DNA from: Rhodoferax sp.
GTDB taxonomy: Bacteria > Pseudomonadota > Gammaproteobacteria > Burkholderiales > Burkholderiaceae_C
Length of the DNA stretch: 64,000 nt
NCBI RefSeq assembly: GCF_018063565.1
Contig: NZ_JAGPBB010000005.1
Coordinates: forward strand, 28,471 to 92,470
Direction of reading: 5' to 3'
The notes under the pieces are model-generated. The model saw nothing but the letters and a program-made list of their open reading frames with translations, was not told the origin of the DNA and did no database searches. Made by a program: the position numbers and the translations under genes. Every line of letters starts with the position of its first letter. Positions within the stretch are counted from its first letter, which is position 1. This document shows positions 18,023-27,317 of this stretch, piece by piece.

Positions 18023-19168
18023 TTAGCCGCGGAAATAATTGGTCGGCACAAACGGCATCGACACCACTTGCATCGGTACCGCCTTGCCGCGCACCATGGC
18101 GTTGACCTTGGTGCCCAGCGACGCAAACTCAGGCGGCAGATAGGCCATGGCGATGGGCTGGTCGATGGTGGGGCCAAGCAGCCCACTGGTGACTTCGCCC
18201 AGGCGCTGACCGGTGGCGTCTTGCAGCTCGCTGTGCTCACGTACCGGAACCCGCTCCAGCGCCATCAGTCCCACACGTTTTCGGGCTAAAGCGCTTGTTC
18301 CACCTGCGAGTTGCGCTAGTATTTTATTAGCACCTGGAAAACCGCCTGCACGCGCGCCACCGGCACGACGCACCTTTTGCATGGCCCAGGCCAGGCCCGC
18401 TTCGACGGGCGTGGTGCTGGTGTCGATGTCGTTGCCGTAGAGCGGCAAACCGGCTTCAAGGCGCAGCGAATTGCGCGCGCCCAGGCCAATCGGTTTGACT
18501 TCAGGTTGTGCCAGCAAGGCTTGGGCCAAGGCCGGCGCGTCGCAGGCGTGCACTGAAATCTCAAACCCGTCTTCGCCGGTGTAGCCGCTGCGGGTCAAAA
18601 ACACCTCGATGGCTTGCGCGCCCGCTTGCACCCTGAAGTAGTCACCGGTCATGAACACCAGCTTTTCAACGCCGGGCGCCAGCCGCGACAGGGCCGCCAC
18701 AGCCTTCGGGCCTTGCAGCGCCAGCAGTGCGCGCTCGGGCATCGGGATGACTTCGCAATGGTGGCCGATTTTTGCCTGAATATGTGCAATGTCGGCGGCC
18801 TTGCAGGCACCGTTGACGATGACAAAGATGTCGGCACCCCGGTTGACAAACATCAGGTCGTCAAGAATGCCACCCTCGTCGTTGAGCAGCAGGCCATAGC
18901 GCTGTTTGCCCATCGGCAGGTCAATCACATCAACCGGTAGCAGCGACTCCAGCGCGGCCGCCGCTTCCGGGCCGACCAGGCGCAACTGGCCCATGTGCGA
19001 TACATCAAACAAACCGGCCGCGGCGCGCGTGTGCTTGTGCTCGGCCATCAGGCCGGCGGGGTATTGCACCGGCATCGAATAACCGGCAAAGGGCACCATG
19101 CGCGCGCCCAGCGCGATGTGCAGATCATTAAGGGGGACGCTCAACAGGGGAGCAGGAGACTCGGACAT
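18023..19168 (-). CDS. gcvT: Aminomethyltransferase, glycine cleavage T protein
   Basis: GcvT transfers the methylene unit from aminomethyl-lipoyl-GcvH to tetrahydrofolate and releases ammonia. The 381 residues from MSESPAPLL fit the family. Recognisable parts are [42 protein letters not shown] and the C-terminal barrel with RKRVGL and [11 protein letters not shown]. The longer upstream frame runs into the riboswitch and is not used. An AT-rich repeat patch at 18278-18333 encodes the [15 protein letters not shown] segment with a run of rare codons (ATA, CTA, ACA, TTA, CGA). It is the first gene of the operon. Confidence 0.96.
   Translation of the reverse strand: MSESPAPLLSVPLNDLHIALGARMVPFAGYSMPVQYPAGLMAEHKHTRAAAGLFDVSHMGQLRLVGPEAAAALESLLPVDVIDLPMGKQRYGLLLNDEGGILDDLMFVNRGADIFVIVNGACKAADIAHIQAKIGHHCEVIPMPERALLALQGPKAVAALSRLAPGVEKLVFMTGDYFRVQAGAQAIEVFLTRSGYTGEDGFEISVHACDAPALAQALLAQPEVKPIGLGARNSLRLEAGLPLYGNDIDTSTTPVEAGLAWAMQKVRRAGGARAGGFPGANKILAQLAGGTSALARKRVGLMALERVPVREHSELQDATGQRLGEVTSGLLGPTIDQPIAMAYLPPEFASLGTKVNAMVRGKAVPMQVVSMPFVPTNYFRG
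18278..18333 (-). repeat. Dispersed AT-rich element, copy inside gcvT
   Basis: Read on the minus strand: GCTAATAAAATACTAGCGC, a 16-nt middle, then AAGCGCTTTAGCCCGAAAA. The CTAGCGC and AAGCGCT half-sites are the clearest pair among the in-gene copies. It is translated in frame, replacing a variable loop rather than clearly lengthening the protein. Confidence 0.55.
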
Positions 19169-19234
19169 CGTGTCACTCCAGGGGGGGCAGGCCAACAAAA
19201 AACCATGGCAAAACACACGGACTTGCCATGGGCT

Positions 19235-19485
19235 GCCCCCGCTGTCCGCTTTACCTGAGAGATTCGCCGGGCGGTGCCACACGGTCAGGTATGGCGGGCT
19301 GCGGGTTGCTCCTTCGGTGGGCTGCAGGCGGTGTGATGCACCGCATGCGGCCTCTCTCCAGTGGGGATACGTTCGCTGCCTTGCGGCGGCATCACGTTTG
19401 TCAGTCCTTTTGCCTGAGCGTTCAAACTGCTGCGATCAGCAACTCTGCGCCTTCGGCGGTTTTCGCGAGGAAAACTCTCTCCTGA
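19235..19485 (-). promoter_or_regulatory. Tandem glycine riboswitch upstream of gcvT
   Basis: On the minus strand there are two glycine aptamers in series. The first (about 19485-19400) has GGAGAGA, CGCCGAAGG and CTCAGGCAAAAGGACTG. The second (about 19365-19235) has CTGGAGAGAGG, CACCGAAGGAGCAA and ATCTCTCAGGTAAAGCGGAC. These are the hallmark conserved blocks of the gcvT RNA motif. It ends about 70 nt before the gcvT start. Glycine binding is expected to turn on the operon so that excess glycine is broken down. The mechanism (transcription or translation) is not clear from the short expression platform. Confidence 0.95.
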
Positions 19486-19541
19486 CCGCCAAATTCTACC
19501 TGCTCGGATTCGCGCTTGCAGTGTTGCGCGATGCGGCTGCC

Positions 19542-20540
19542 TTAAATCTGATGACAGTCATTGCCATAAAACCAAACCTGGTTGCGACCTGCCTGTTTGG
19601 CGTGGTACATGGCTGTATCCGCTCGTCCAATCAGCTTTTCCAAATCAACCGAATTGCCCCTGTACAAAGTGACGCCAATGCTGGCGGTGCAACAATGTTG
19701 AACGTAGTTATCGGTCCGCCCCTCGTGTTGCACCGTCAGCATGAAAGGTTCGGCCAATGTGACGCGGATTTTCTCAGCGACTTGGCCGGCGATTCTCTTG
19801 GATTCGTCTTCATCGATGCTCAATTCACTGAGCATCACGACAAATTCGTCGCCACCGAAACGGGCGACCGTATCCTCCGCCCGAACGCTGTTTTTCAGTC
19901 GCGCCGCCGCTTCAACAAGCAGTGCGTCACCGACCAAATGTCCGCTCTGATCGTTGATGGTCTTGAAGTTGTCCAGGTCCAGAACCATCAATGATCCATG
20001 AATGCCGTTGCGGTCACTGGCGGACATACTCTGTGTCAGACGATCCACGAGCAACCGGCGATTGGGCAAATGGGTCAGCGCGTCGTAAAAAGCCAGCTGT
20101 CGCACGCGCTCCTGCATTTGCTTGCTCTCGGTGATGTCGATCATGAAGCCGCTCCAGACAACGATCCCTGTCTCGGTCGCTGGATTTGGTCTTGAAGACA
20201 GATGAATCCACTTGATGCAGCCAGACCGCGTTCGTATCCTGAACTCGGAGGTAAACGCTTTGCCCTCCCTGTTGGCCGCGACATCCTCGTCTTTGACTCG
20301 CTGCAGATCCTCATCCAGTACCAGAGCCTCAAACAGGCTTGCATCGGCCAAAAGATCTTTTTCATTGAGTTCGAGAAGTTCACGGCATTTCGGTCCGACG
20401 AAAACCAGTTCGCGTCGTCCATCCGGCAGCATGACGTATTCGTAGAGCACGCTGGGCAAAATGGTCGTAAACCGTCTCAGACGCGTCTTGCCCCAGTCGG
20501 GCGGTACCAAGGTTTGGACTGGAATGTTTTCATGCATCAT
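19542..20540 (-). CDS. PAS-GGDEF diguanylate cyclase
   Basis: The 332-residue, apparently soluble protein starts at the first of two adjacent ATGs. Residues ~20-140 form a PAS/PAC sensor module (FVGPKCRELLEL, then SEFRIRTRSGCIKWIHL and WSGFMIDITESKQ). The GGDEF domain follows (LTHLPNRRLLVDRL) with an intact active site, ARFGGDEFVVML. An RAED inhibitory site lies five residues before GGDEF, so it should make c-di-GMP from GTP with product inhibition. The signal sensed by the PAS domain is unknown. It lies upstream of the glycine riboswitch on the same strand, probably as its own transcription unit, and is divergent from the AraC gene. Confidence 0.92.
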   Translation of the reverse strand: MMHENIPVQTLVPPDWGKTRLRRFTTILPSVLYEYVMLPDGRRELVFVGPKCRELLELNEKDLLADASLFEALVLDEDLQRVKDEDVAANREGKAFTSEFRIRTRSGCIKWIHLSSRPNPATETGIVVWSGFMIDITESKQMQERVRQLAFYDALTHLPNRRLLVDRLTQSMSASDRNGIHGSLMVLDLDNFKTINDQSGHLVGDALLVEAAARLKNSVRAEDTVARFGGDEFVVMLSELSIDEDESKRIAGQVAEKIRVTLAEPFMLTVQHEGRTDNYVQHCCTASIGVTLYRGNSVDLEKLIGRADTAMYHAKQAGRNQVWFYGNDCHQI

Positions 20541-20754
20541 CGTTTCTCTCCTTCAGGGGGGGCTTTGCGCTCAAGTCCCGATGCGGCATCACAAACAGCA
20601 AGTCATCAGCCTGCAGAAAGTCGCTGCCCGCATGGATGGTGAACACCGTAGGCTTGACGGGAATTTACGCAGAAACCGCCCTTCAGGCTTGACCAGGCGC
20701 GCCTTTCGCATGACCATTCGTGCCAACTTCAATTATTGTGACCAAAGGGCATCC

Positions 20755-21804
20755 ATGGCCAAATCAAAAAGTACGCTGGCGACGGTCTGGCTGATGGTGT
20801 TGCGCCTGATGGAACTGCATGGTCTGGATTCGCAGCAGCTCATCGCAGAACTGGGTGTTTCCGCGCAAACTCTGTGCGATGTTCAGGCCCGTATTCCCGC
20901 CCGAGTGGCTGATCTGGCGTTTGAAAGAGCCATGCAACGCCTGCCCGATCCGGCTTTCGCGCTCAGGGCCAGCGAGTGCTGGCACCCTTCGAACCTGGGA
21001 ACCATGGGCTATGCCTGGTTGTCAAGCCGAACATTGCACACGGGCCTGAAGCGTCTGGAACGCTTCTCCAGGATCATTGGCGATGATTTCAGCTACGAGG
21101 TGCGTGAGGATCAAGACGGTTTGCACGTTACTCACGACCATGGGCGTGGCGACAACCCGGTCGGCCACGTCATGACCGACTTTACGCTGTCGATCATTTT
21201 TGACATGTGTCGTAGCAATTTTGGCAGTCGACTCAGCGCCAGGCAGGTCCAGCTTCGACGCCCATGGCCTGCCAACACAGCACCGTGGGAAGCTTTTTTT
21301 GGATGCGCTGTGCAGTTTGGCGCCAACAAAGATAGTTTCTTGATTGATTCGGCTGCGGCCAATGCGCCTTTGACTTCGGCCAACAGCCTTCTGGCCAATA
21401 CCTTCGATGTCCTGCTGAGCGAGCAACTCGATCGCTATTTTCAGGATGACATTGTGAGCCGTTGCAAGACTTTTTTGCTGCGCGAGCTGACTTCTGGGCC
21501 ACCATCGGCAATCAGCACCGCCGCTGGGCTGGCAATGAGCCAGCGCAGTTTCCAGCGCCGATTACGCGAACTGGGACTGACCTATCGGGAGTTGCTCGAT
21601 CAAACTCGCCATGAACTGGCACGGCGCTATCTGGACGATCCTGCCAAGTCAGTGACAGAGATCACTTTTTTGCTCGGCTTCTCAGAACAAAGCGCTTTTA
21701 CCCGTGCCTTCAAGCGCTGGAGCGGCACCTCGCCATCTGGCTACCGCGGGACCCCCGTCACCGATTCGCTTGCTCAAAGGCGACTGCACGGGCCGACCGG
21801 ATAG
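20755..21804 (+). CDS. AraC-family transcriptional regulator with arabinose-binding-like N-terminal domain
   Basis: The 349-residue form from ATG 20755 matches the usual length of this branch; longer in-frame starts exist upstream. The N-terminal ~190 residues resemble the arabinose-binding-like domain of OruR/ArgR-type AraC regulators (HPSNLGTMGYAWLSS). The C-terminal ~100 residues hold the two helix-turn-helix units: STAAGLAMSQRSFQRRL, then VTEITFLLGFSEQSAF followed by TRAFKRWSGTSPSGYR. The ligand is unknown. It is divergent from the diguanylate cyclase (214-nt gap) and convergent with the ETF-ubiquinone oxidoreductase gene. Control of nearby lipid genes is possible but not shown. Confidence 0.87.
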   Translation: MAKSKSTLATVWLMVLRLMELHGLDSQQLIAELGVSAQTLCDVQARIPARVADLAFERAMQRLPDPAFALRASECWHPSNLGTMGYAWLSSRTLHTGLKRLERFSRIIGDDFSYEVREDQDGLHVTHDHGRGDNPVGHVMTDFTLSIIFDMCRSNFGSRLSARQVQLRRPWPANTAPWEAFFGCAVQFGANKDSFLIDSAAANAPLTSANSLLANTFDVLLSEQLDRYFQDDIVSRCKTFLLRELTSGPPSAISTAAGLAMSQRSFQRRLRELGLTYRELLDQTRHELARRYLDDPAKSVTEITFLLGFSEQSAFTRAFKRWSGTSPSGYRGTPVTDSLAQRRLHGPTG

Positions 21805-21815
21805 CCCGGTGCGCG

Positions 21816-23507
21816 TCACATCTCCGAATAATTCGGCCCGCCCCCGCCCTCAGGCGTGACCCACACAATGTTCTGTGTCGGGTCCTTGATGTCGCAGGTC
21901 TTGCAGTGCACACAGTTGGCCGCGTTGATCTGCAAGCGGTCGGTGTTGTCGGCGTTCTTGACAAACTCGTACACACCAGCCGGGCAGTAACGTGCCTCGG
22001 GACCGGCATATTTGGCCAGATTGACCTTCACCGGTACCGCGGCGTCTTTCAGTGTCAGATGCGCCGGCTGATTCTCCTCATGCGCGGCACTGCTGATGAA
22101 CACACTGGAGAGACGATCAAACGTCAGCTTGCCATCGGGCTTGGGGTACTCAATGGGCTGGCATTCAGCCGCCGGCTTCAAATATTCATGATCCGGTTTA
22201 TCGCGCCGGATGGTCCAGGGCATGTTGCCACCCAGGCTGAACTGCTCGATGCCATTCATCAACGTGCCCACCCGCAGACCGTATTTGAACCAGGCCTTGA
22301 AGTTGCGTGACTTGTTGAGCTCGGTGTAGAGCCAGCTCTCGCGGAAAGATTCAGGGTAGGCGTTGAGTTCATCCTGCGCACGGCCTGCGATGACGGCCTC
22401 ATAAGCCGCTTCAGCGGCGAGCATGCCCGACTTGATCGCCGCATGGCTGCCCTTGATGCGGCTGACATTGAGGTAACCCGCATCACAACCCACCAGCGCC
22501 CCACCCGGGAACACTGTCTTTGGCAAGGCCATCAGGCCACCAGCGGTGATGGCGCGGGCACCGTATGCTATTCTTTTCGCGGTGACTTCCCCTGCCGAGT
22601 TTTCCAGGTACCAACGGATGTTGGGGTGGGTCTTCCAGCGCTGGAATTCCTCAAACGGGCTCAGGTACGGGTTGGCGTAATTCAAGCCGGTGATGAAACC
22701 CATGGCTATTTTGTTGTCTGCCATGTGGTACAGGAAGGAGCCACCATAGGTTTTGTCATCCATCGGCCAGCCCGCAGTGTGCAGCACCAGGCCGGGTTCA
22801 TGTCGGGCCGGGTCCACTTCCCACAGCTCCTTGATGCCGATGGCATAGCTTTGCGGATCACAGCCGGCATCGAGCTGGTATCTGGCAATGAGCTGTTTGC
22901 CCAGGTGGCCACGTGCGCCTTCAGCGAAGATGGTGTATTTGCCCAGCAGTTCCATGCCGAGCTGGAAGTTGGGGCCGGGCTCGCCGTTTTTCTCCACGCC
23001 CAGGTTGCCGGTGGCCACGCCTTTGACCGCACCGGCGACGTCATACAGCACTTCGGCGGCGGTAAAGCCTGGGAAGATTTCCACACCCAGCGCTTCCGCC
23101 TGGGTCGCCAGCCAGCGGGTGAGTGCGCCCAGGCTGATGATGTAGTTGCCGTGGTTCTGGCTGCACTGAGGCAGGAACAGGTTGGGGGTGCGGTAGCCGG
23201 TGGTTTCACTGAGAAACAGCATGGCCTCTGCCGTGACGGGCTGGTTCAGTGGGGCACCGTCGGCTTTCCAGTTGGGCAGCAGTTCTGTGAGTGATTGCGG
23301 GTCCAGCACGGCCCCTGAGAGGATATGGGCACCGGGCTCGGAGCCTTTTTCCAGCACCACCACGGAGATCTCTTTGCCATGTTCTGCGGCAAGCTGTTTC
23401 AGGCGGATGGCCGTCGACAGGCCGGCGGGGCCACCCCCGACCACGACCACGTCGTAGTCCATCGATTCGCGGGGGCCGTGTTGGGTCAGGATTTCCTCGT
23501 TTGTCAT
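21816..23507 (-). CDS. etfD: Electron transfer flavoprotein-ubiquinone oxidoreductase
   Basis: This membrane-associated flavo-iron-sulfur enzyme passes electrons from ETF, reduced by acyl-CoA dehydrogenases, to ubiquinone. The 563-residue length fits. The FAD Rossmann motif is VVVVGGGPAGLSTAIRL near residue 18. The C-terminal 4Fe-4S domain has ARYCPAGVYEF and NCVHCKTCDIKDPTQN, giving four cysteines. The start MTNEEILTQHGPRESMDYD at 23507 is the family-typical one. It shares a divergent intergenic region with the SDR gene, consistent with a role in fatty or branched acyl oxidation. Confidence 0.96.
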   Translation of the reverse strand: MTNEEILTQHGPRESMDYDVVVVGGGPAGLSTAIRLKQLAAEHGKEISVVVLEKGSEPGAHILSGAVLDPQSLTELLPNWKADGAPLNQPVTAEAMLFLSETTGYRTPNLFLPQCSQNHGNYIISLGALTRWLATQAEALGVEIFPGFTAAEVLYDVAGAVKGVATGNLGVEKNGEPGPNFQLGMELLGKYTIFAEGARGHLGKQLIARYQLDAGCDPQSYAIGIKELWEVDPARHEPGLVLHTAGWPMDDKTYGGSFLYHMADNKIAMGFITGLNYANPYLSPFEEFQRWKTHPNIRWYLENSAGEVTAKRIAYGARAITAGGLMALPKTVFPGGALVGCDAGYLNVSRIKGSHAAIKSGMLAAEAAYEAVIAGRAQDELNAYPESFRESWLYTELNKSRNFKAWFKYGLRVGTLMNGIEQFSLGGNMPWTIRRDKPDHEYLKPAAECQPIEYPKPDGKLTFDRLSSVFISSAAHEENQPAHLTLKDAAVPVKVNLAKYAGPEARYCPAGVYEFVKNADNTDRLQINAANCVHCKTCDIKDPTQNIVWVTPEGGGGPNYSEM

Positions 23508-23641
23508 GGTGTTTCTCGCTTGATAATGGGCAGCGCCAGCCACCCGACACATGGGGCCTGAAATCTCAGAGCCACAGCAATTTTAGGCGGGTGAATGTGC
23601 TCATAATAGGACGATCGTTCTATAAAAATGGAGAATTGACG

Positions 23642-24424
23642 ATGGCATACAGCATGGATTTGTCGGGCCGGGTGGCCTTTATCACAGGGGCATCCAGTGG
23701 TTTGGGTGCCCAGTTTGCCCGCACCTTGTCGGCCGCAGGTGCGGCGGTGGTGTTGGCCAGCCGCCGCATTGAGAAACTGAAGGACTTGCGGGCCCAGATT
23801 GACGGCGAGGGTGGCGACGCCCATGTGATTGAACTGGATGTCACCGACCATGGCTCCATTAAATCGGCGGTGGCCCATGCCGAGACCGAGGTCGGCTCGA
23901 TCGACATTCTGGTCAATAACTCAGGCGTCAGTACCACCCAGCGCATCCAGGACGTGAGTGAGCGCGACTTTGACTACATGTTTGGCACCAACGTGAAAGG
24001 CGCTTTTTTTGTCGCGCAAGAGGTGGGCAAGCGGATGCTGGCGCGCGCACAAGGCGCTGCACCGGGCAGTTACACCGGCGGGCGCATTGTCAATGTGGCG
24101 TCGATGGCGGGTTTGCGGGTGTTGCCCAAAATTGGCGTGTATGCCATGAGCAAGGCGGCTGTGATCCAGATGACCAAGGCGATGGCACTGGAGTGGGGCA
24201 AGTTTGGCATCAACGTCAACGCCATTTGCCCGGGTTATATCGACACCGAGATCAACCATGCCCACTGGCAGACTGAGCAGGGGCAAAAACTGGTGCAAAT
24301 GCTGCCGCGCAAACGTGTGGGCCATCCACACGACCTCGACGCCCTGCTGGTGATGTTGTGCTCGGATCAAAGCCATTTCATCAATGGGGCGGTGATCTCT
24401 GCCGATGACGGTTTTGGCGTCTAG
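23642..24424 (+). CDS. Short-chain dehydrogenase/reductase
   Basis: A 260-residue classical SDR begins MAYSMDLSGRVAFITG, with GGAGAATTG-like sequence close before ATG 23642. The cofactor motif TGASSGLG is near residue 14, NNSG near 93, the catalytic Ser is in VNVASMAGL, and the Tyr/Lys pair is in YAMSKAAV. The opening beta-strand and CPGYIDTEIN are FabG-like, so it probably reduces or oxidises a 3-hydroxyacyl or similar alcohol with NAD(P)H. The exact substrate is unknown. It is divergent from etfD and overlaps the downstream DMT transporter by 20 nt, so they are likely cotranscribed. Confidence 0.9.
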   Translation: MAYSMDLSGRVAFITGASSGLGAQFARTLSAAGAAVVLASRRIEKLKDLRAQIDGEGGDAHVIELDVTDHGSIKSAVAHAETEVGSIDILVNNSGVSTTQRIQDVSERDFDYMFGTNVKGAFFVAQEVGKRMLARAQGAAPGSYTGGRIVNVASMAGLRVLPKIGVYAMSKAAVIQMTKAMALEWGKFGINVNAICPGYIDTEINHAHWQTEQGQKLVQMLPRKRVGHPHDLDALLVMLCSDQSHFINGAVISADDGFGV

Positions 24425-25349
24425 CACGACCGCGCCATCCACCCGACAACTGGGTCTTGGTGTGGCTGCGGGTCTGGCAGCGGGGGCCCTGTGGGGAATG
24501 GTGTTTGTGGTGCCCCGCATGACGCCCGGCCTGTCGTCGGTCGATCTGACGGCGGGGCGATTTGTCAGCTACGGTGCCATGGCGGCGCTGGCCATGGCCT
24601 TCACCTGGCGCAAACACCGCTGGCCAAGTCCGGCCCAGGCTGCCAGCGCCCTGGGCATGAGTGCGCTTGGCGCCACCGGCTATTACCTGCTGCTGGCGCT
24701 GTCCATCAGCGCGGTGGGCTCGGAGGTGCCGACCCTGATCATCGGAACCATTCCGATCTGGGTCATGTTGCTGGGTAAACCACAGGGCTTGAGATGGGCC
24801 GCGCTGCTGCCGGGTTTGCTGCTGACGGCGGGTGGCCTGGCGCTGATGATGCAGCACACTTGGGCCCATGCCAGCATGGGCATCACCGGTGGGCAGGAGT
24901 TCTGGTGGGGTGTGGCTTTGGCGCTGGCAGCCATGGTCAGCTGGACTGCCTTTGCGTTGCTGAATGCCGCCTGGTTGCGACGGCATCCGCTGGTCAGCGC
25001 TACCGAATGGAGTAACTGGTTGGGTATTGCCACCGGTTTGGGTGCCGTGTGCTTGTGGTTACTTCTGGGTTCGGAGTCAAATGACCTTCTGGCGCTGGAT
25101 GGGAAAGCCTTTATAGCTCTTGTTTGTATAGCTACTGGGATTGGTTCAGGCTGGGTTGCCAGCATTTTGTGGAACCTGGCCAGCCAGCGACTGAGTGTCA
25201 GTTTGTGTGGGCAGCTGATCGTGAGCGAGACCTTGTTTGGCCTGATGTATTCGTTCGCCTGGGACGGTCACTGGCCGGCGTCGGTCCAGTGGCTGGCGGC
25301 ACTGCTGTTTACGCTGGGTATAGTGGCGTCCATTCAAGCGCACCGTTAG
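24405..25349 (+). CDS. EamA-family DMT transporter
   Basis: The 314-residue protein has about ten hydrophobic segments in two EamA repeats (ALWGMVFVVPRMTPG in the first, SWTAFALLNAAWLRR near the second). This is an inner-membrane drug/metabolite-superfamily permease, probably an exporter; the substrate is not predictable. The ATG at 24405 lies within the end of the SDR gene, giving a 20-nt overlap and suggesting translational coupling. A repeat-like AT-rich patch (25104-25140) encodes FIALVCIATG within a transmembrane helix. The thioesterase gene follows after 33 nt. Confidence 0.87.
   Translation: MTVLASSTTAPSTRQLGLGVAAGLAAGALWGMVFVVPRMTPGLSSVDLTAGRFVSYGAMAALAMAFTWRKHRWPSPAQAASALGMSALGATGYYLLLALSISAVGSEVPTLIIGTIPIWVMLLGKPQGLRWAALLPGLLLTAGGLALMMQHTWAHASMGITGGQEFWWGVALALAAMVSWTAFALLNAAWLRRHPLVSATEWSNWLGIATGLGAVCLWLLLGSESNDLLALDGKAFIALVCIATGIGSGWVASILWNLASQRLSVSLCGQLIVSETLFGLMYSFAWDGHWPASVQWLAALLFTLGIVASIQAHR
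25104..25140 (+). repeat. Dispersed AT-rich element, copy inside the DMT transporter
   Basis: TTTATAGCTCTTGTTTGTATAGCTACTGGG contains two ATAGCT words about 17 nt apart. It is read in frame as part of a transmembrane helix with two rare ATA codons. It is short and has only one kind of half-site, so it is a weaker member of the family. Confidence 0.35.
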
Positions 25350-25382
25350 CTGCACGGGTCAGCACATGGGCAGAAAGACACG

Positions 25383-25802
25383 ATGAAGTACGAGATTCCC
25401 GAAGCAAAAAAACTGGTGTTTGAGTCGCTGATCCCGATTCGCTGGGGCGACATGGACGCGATGGGGCACGTCAACAACACGACCTATTTCAGATACCTGG
25501 AAACCATCCGCATCGACTGGTTGCGCAGCATTGGCGGCATGCCCAATCCGCTGGGGGAGGGGCCGGTGATCGTCAATGCGTTTTGCAATTTCTACAAGCA
25601 GCTCGAATACCCCGGCGAGGTGCTGGTCAAGATGTACACCAGCAACCCGGCGCGCACCACCTTCGAGACCTGGGGCACCATGGCGCTGCCCGATGCACCA
25701 GACGTGATCTGTGCGGCCGGTGGCGCAACCACCATCTGGGTTGACTTCCCGAAACAGAAAGCCATCGAGCTGCCGCAGTGGATGCGCAGCATCGTCAGCT
25801 AG
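25383..25802 (+). CDS. Acyl-CoA thioesterase, hot-dog fold (4HBT/YbgC-FadM type)
   Basis: The 139-residue single hot-dog domain carries the 4-hydroxybenzoyl-CoA thioesterase signature RWGDMDAMGHVNNTTYFRY near residue 20, including the catalytic Asp and the HVNN turn. Members hydrolyse acyl-CoA thioesters in the cytoplasm; chain-length preference is unknown. It is the third gene of a plus-strand run with the SDR and DMT transporter and lies close to etfD and the CoA-transferase genes, so a role in acyl-CoA turnover is reasonable (inference). Confidence 0.9.
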   Translation: MKYEIPEAKKLVFESLIPIRWGDMDAMGHVNNTTYFRYLETIRIDWLRSIGGMPNPLGEGPVIVNAFCNFYKQLEYPGEVLVKMYTSNPARTTFETWGTMALPDAPDVICAAGGATTIWVDFPKQKAIELPQWMRSIVS

Positions 25803-25813
25803 AAAGTGGGTTG

Positions 25814-26269
25814 TTAGCCGAGAAAATGACCGCTGCCAATCAGGCGGTCCACCTCGGCCTCGGCCGCCAGCCAGTCGTTCACCGGATCACCCAGCGTAAA
25901 GCCGCGGCGTTCGGCGATATAAAAGGCCGCCACCGCAACGTAATGATTCCGTTGCTCGGAGCTCATCGCGGGCTTGGGTGCAGTGGACGGTTTCAGCTGG
26001 GTCTGCGCCGCTGCGGTTTTCTTGACCGCAGGTTTCTTGGCTGTTGCCTTGACGGGTGCAGGCGCCGGCACTGCCTTTTCGGTCACCACGGCTGGTGTCG
26101 CTGCCACGGGCGCGGGCATGGGTGCAAAGGTGGTTTTGATGACGGGTTTGACCGCCGGGGTTTTGGCAGCGGCTGTCTTGGCTGTCGTTGTTTTGACAGC
26201 GGCTACTTTCTTGGGCGCTGCGCTGTCAGTTGCTGCCGTTTTGCTTGGGGCTTTGGTAGTCGTGACCAT
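25814..26269 (-). CDS. Lys/Ala/Thr-rich protein with C-terminal DUF2934 domain
   Basis: A 151-residue protein starts at ATG 26269 behind a strong AGGAGAG site 6 nt away. Residues 1-105 are low complexity: repeated Ala-Lys-Thr-Pro-Val units such as KTAAAKTPAVKP, strongly basic and resembling histone H1 tails. The C-terminal ~45 residues (VAAFYIAERRGFTLGDPVNDWL) match the short DUF2934 helix-turn-helix-like domain. The role is unknown. The basic tail suggests binding to DNA or another polyanion (inference). It is convergent with the thioesterase gene, 11 nt apart. Confidence 0.8.
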   Translation of the reverse strand: MVTTTKAPSKTAATDSAAPKKVAAVKTTTAKTAAAKTPAVKPVIKTTFAPMPAPVAATPAVVTEKAVPAPAPVKATAKKPAVKKTAAAQTQLKPSTAPKPAMSSEQRNHYVAVAAFYIAERRGFTLGDPVNDWLAAEAEVDRLIGSGHFLG

Positions 26270-26606
26270 GGCGTCTCTCCTGGGGGTTGAAGTAAGGTTA
26301 AAGTAAGTTGATTGTGGAGTGCCCGCATCACATTCGTTTTGATGCAGGTCATGAAAACGATTCAGCAAAACCCGTGCCAGTCATAAAGTGACCACGAAGA
26401 ACGCAGTGCCAGGACCGGATTGCTGATGTTTGAGCCTGAGGATTTTCGCATGAGTCCGGAAGGCCGGATTTCCTGGCGGTGACCTGCCATCAGATGTTGG
26501 CGCAGTGCCATCGCCATCGCGTCCTGGTAAAACGTTCAAGCCCCGAAAAAACACCGCCGAAGCTAGTATGCTCTGCGCCAGATTGATTTTGCAAGGAGAA
26601 CATGGC
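26270..26606. other. Intergenic region upstream of scoA and the DUF2934 gene
   Basis: This is 337 nt without a convincing gene. It must hold the promoters of two divergent genes. A possible -10 box TAGTAT (26564-26569) precedes scoA by about 40 nt, but no good -35 stands at the right distance. An AAGGAG ribosome-binding site for scoA lies at 26592-26597. Nothing repeat-like or structured stands out. Confidence 0.5.
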
Positions 26607-27314
26607 GTGAACAAGATATTCCCGGATGCCGCTGCCGCCTTGGCGGGCATGGTGCGCGATGGCCAGTTGTTGGCGGTCGGCGGATTTGGCCTTTGTGGCA
26701 TACCCGAGGCATTGATTGATGCCTTGCGTGACTCGGGGGTGAAGAACCTGACCGTGATCTCCAACAACGCCGGTGTCGACGGCTTTGGTCTGGGCAAGCT
26801 GCTGGAAACCCGCCAGATCAAGAAGATGATTTCCAGCTACGTCGGAGAAAACAAGGAGTTTGAACGCCAGTACCTGGCAGGTGAGCTGGAGTTGGAGTTC
26901 ACCCCCCAGGGCACCCTGGCTGAAAAATTGCGTGCCGGTGGCGCCGGCATCCCGGCGTTCTACGTCAAGACCGGTGTGGGAACCCTGGTGGCCGAAGGCA
27001 AGGAGAACCGGATCTTTGACGGCCATGCCTACATTCTTGAGCATGCGCTGGTGCCTGATGTATCGCTGGTCAAAGCCTGGAAGGCCGACAAAAGTGGCAA
27101 CCTGCTGTTTCGCCGCACTGCACGCAACTTCAACCCGGCCGTCGCGATGGCGGGCAAGTTCACTGTGGTGGAGGTGGAAGAAATCGTCGAGACCGGTACC
27201 TTTGACCCCGATTCGGTGCACCTGCCAGGCATCTATGTCAACCGCATCGTCTGCAATGCGACCCCTGAGAAACGCATTGAAAAACGCACCATCACCCCGA
27301 AAGCAGGAGTCTGA
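26607..27314 (+). CDS. scoA: 3-oxoacid CoA-transferase subunit A
   Basis: The A subunit of a two-gene succinyl-CoA:3-ketoacid CoA-transferase moves CoA from succinyl-CoA to acetoacetate or a related oxoacid. The 235 residues begin [14 protein letters not shown] from GTG 26607, which has AAGGAG 9 nt upstream. An ATG five bases earlier is out of frame and stops at once. The CoA-binding glycine motif [13 protein letters not shown] is near residue 25, and [18 protein letters not shown] is typical. The B subunit follows after 3 nt. Together with etfD and the thioesterase it suggests oxidation of short acyl or ketone-body substrates. Confidence 0.94.
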   Translation: MNKIFPDAAAALAGMVRDGQLLAVGGFGLCGIPEALIDALRDSGVKNLTVISNNAGVDGFGLGKLLETRQIKKMISSYVGENKEFERQYLAGELELEFTPQGTLAEKLRAGGAGIPAFYVKTGVGTLVAEGKENRIFDGHAYILEHALVPDVSLVKAWKADKSGNLLFRRTARNFNPAVAMAGKFTVVEVEEIVETGTFDPDSVHLPGIYVNRIVCNATPEKRIEKRTITPKAGV

Positions 27315-27317
27315 ATC

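Noticed and set aside
22565-22595. AT-rich patch in etfD (ATGCTATTCTTTTCG) as another element copy
   Set aside because: Only one short word matches, and the encoded AKRIAYGA is close to the normal family sequence.
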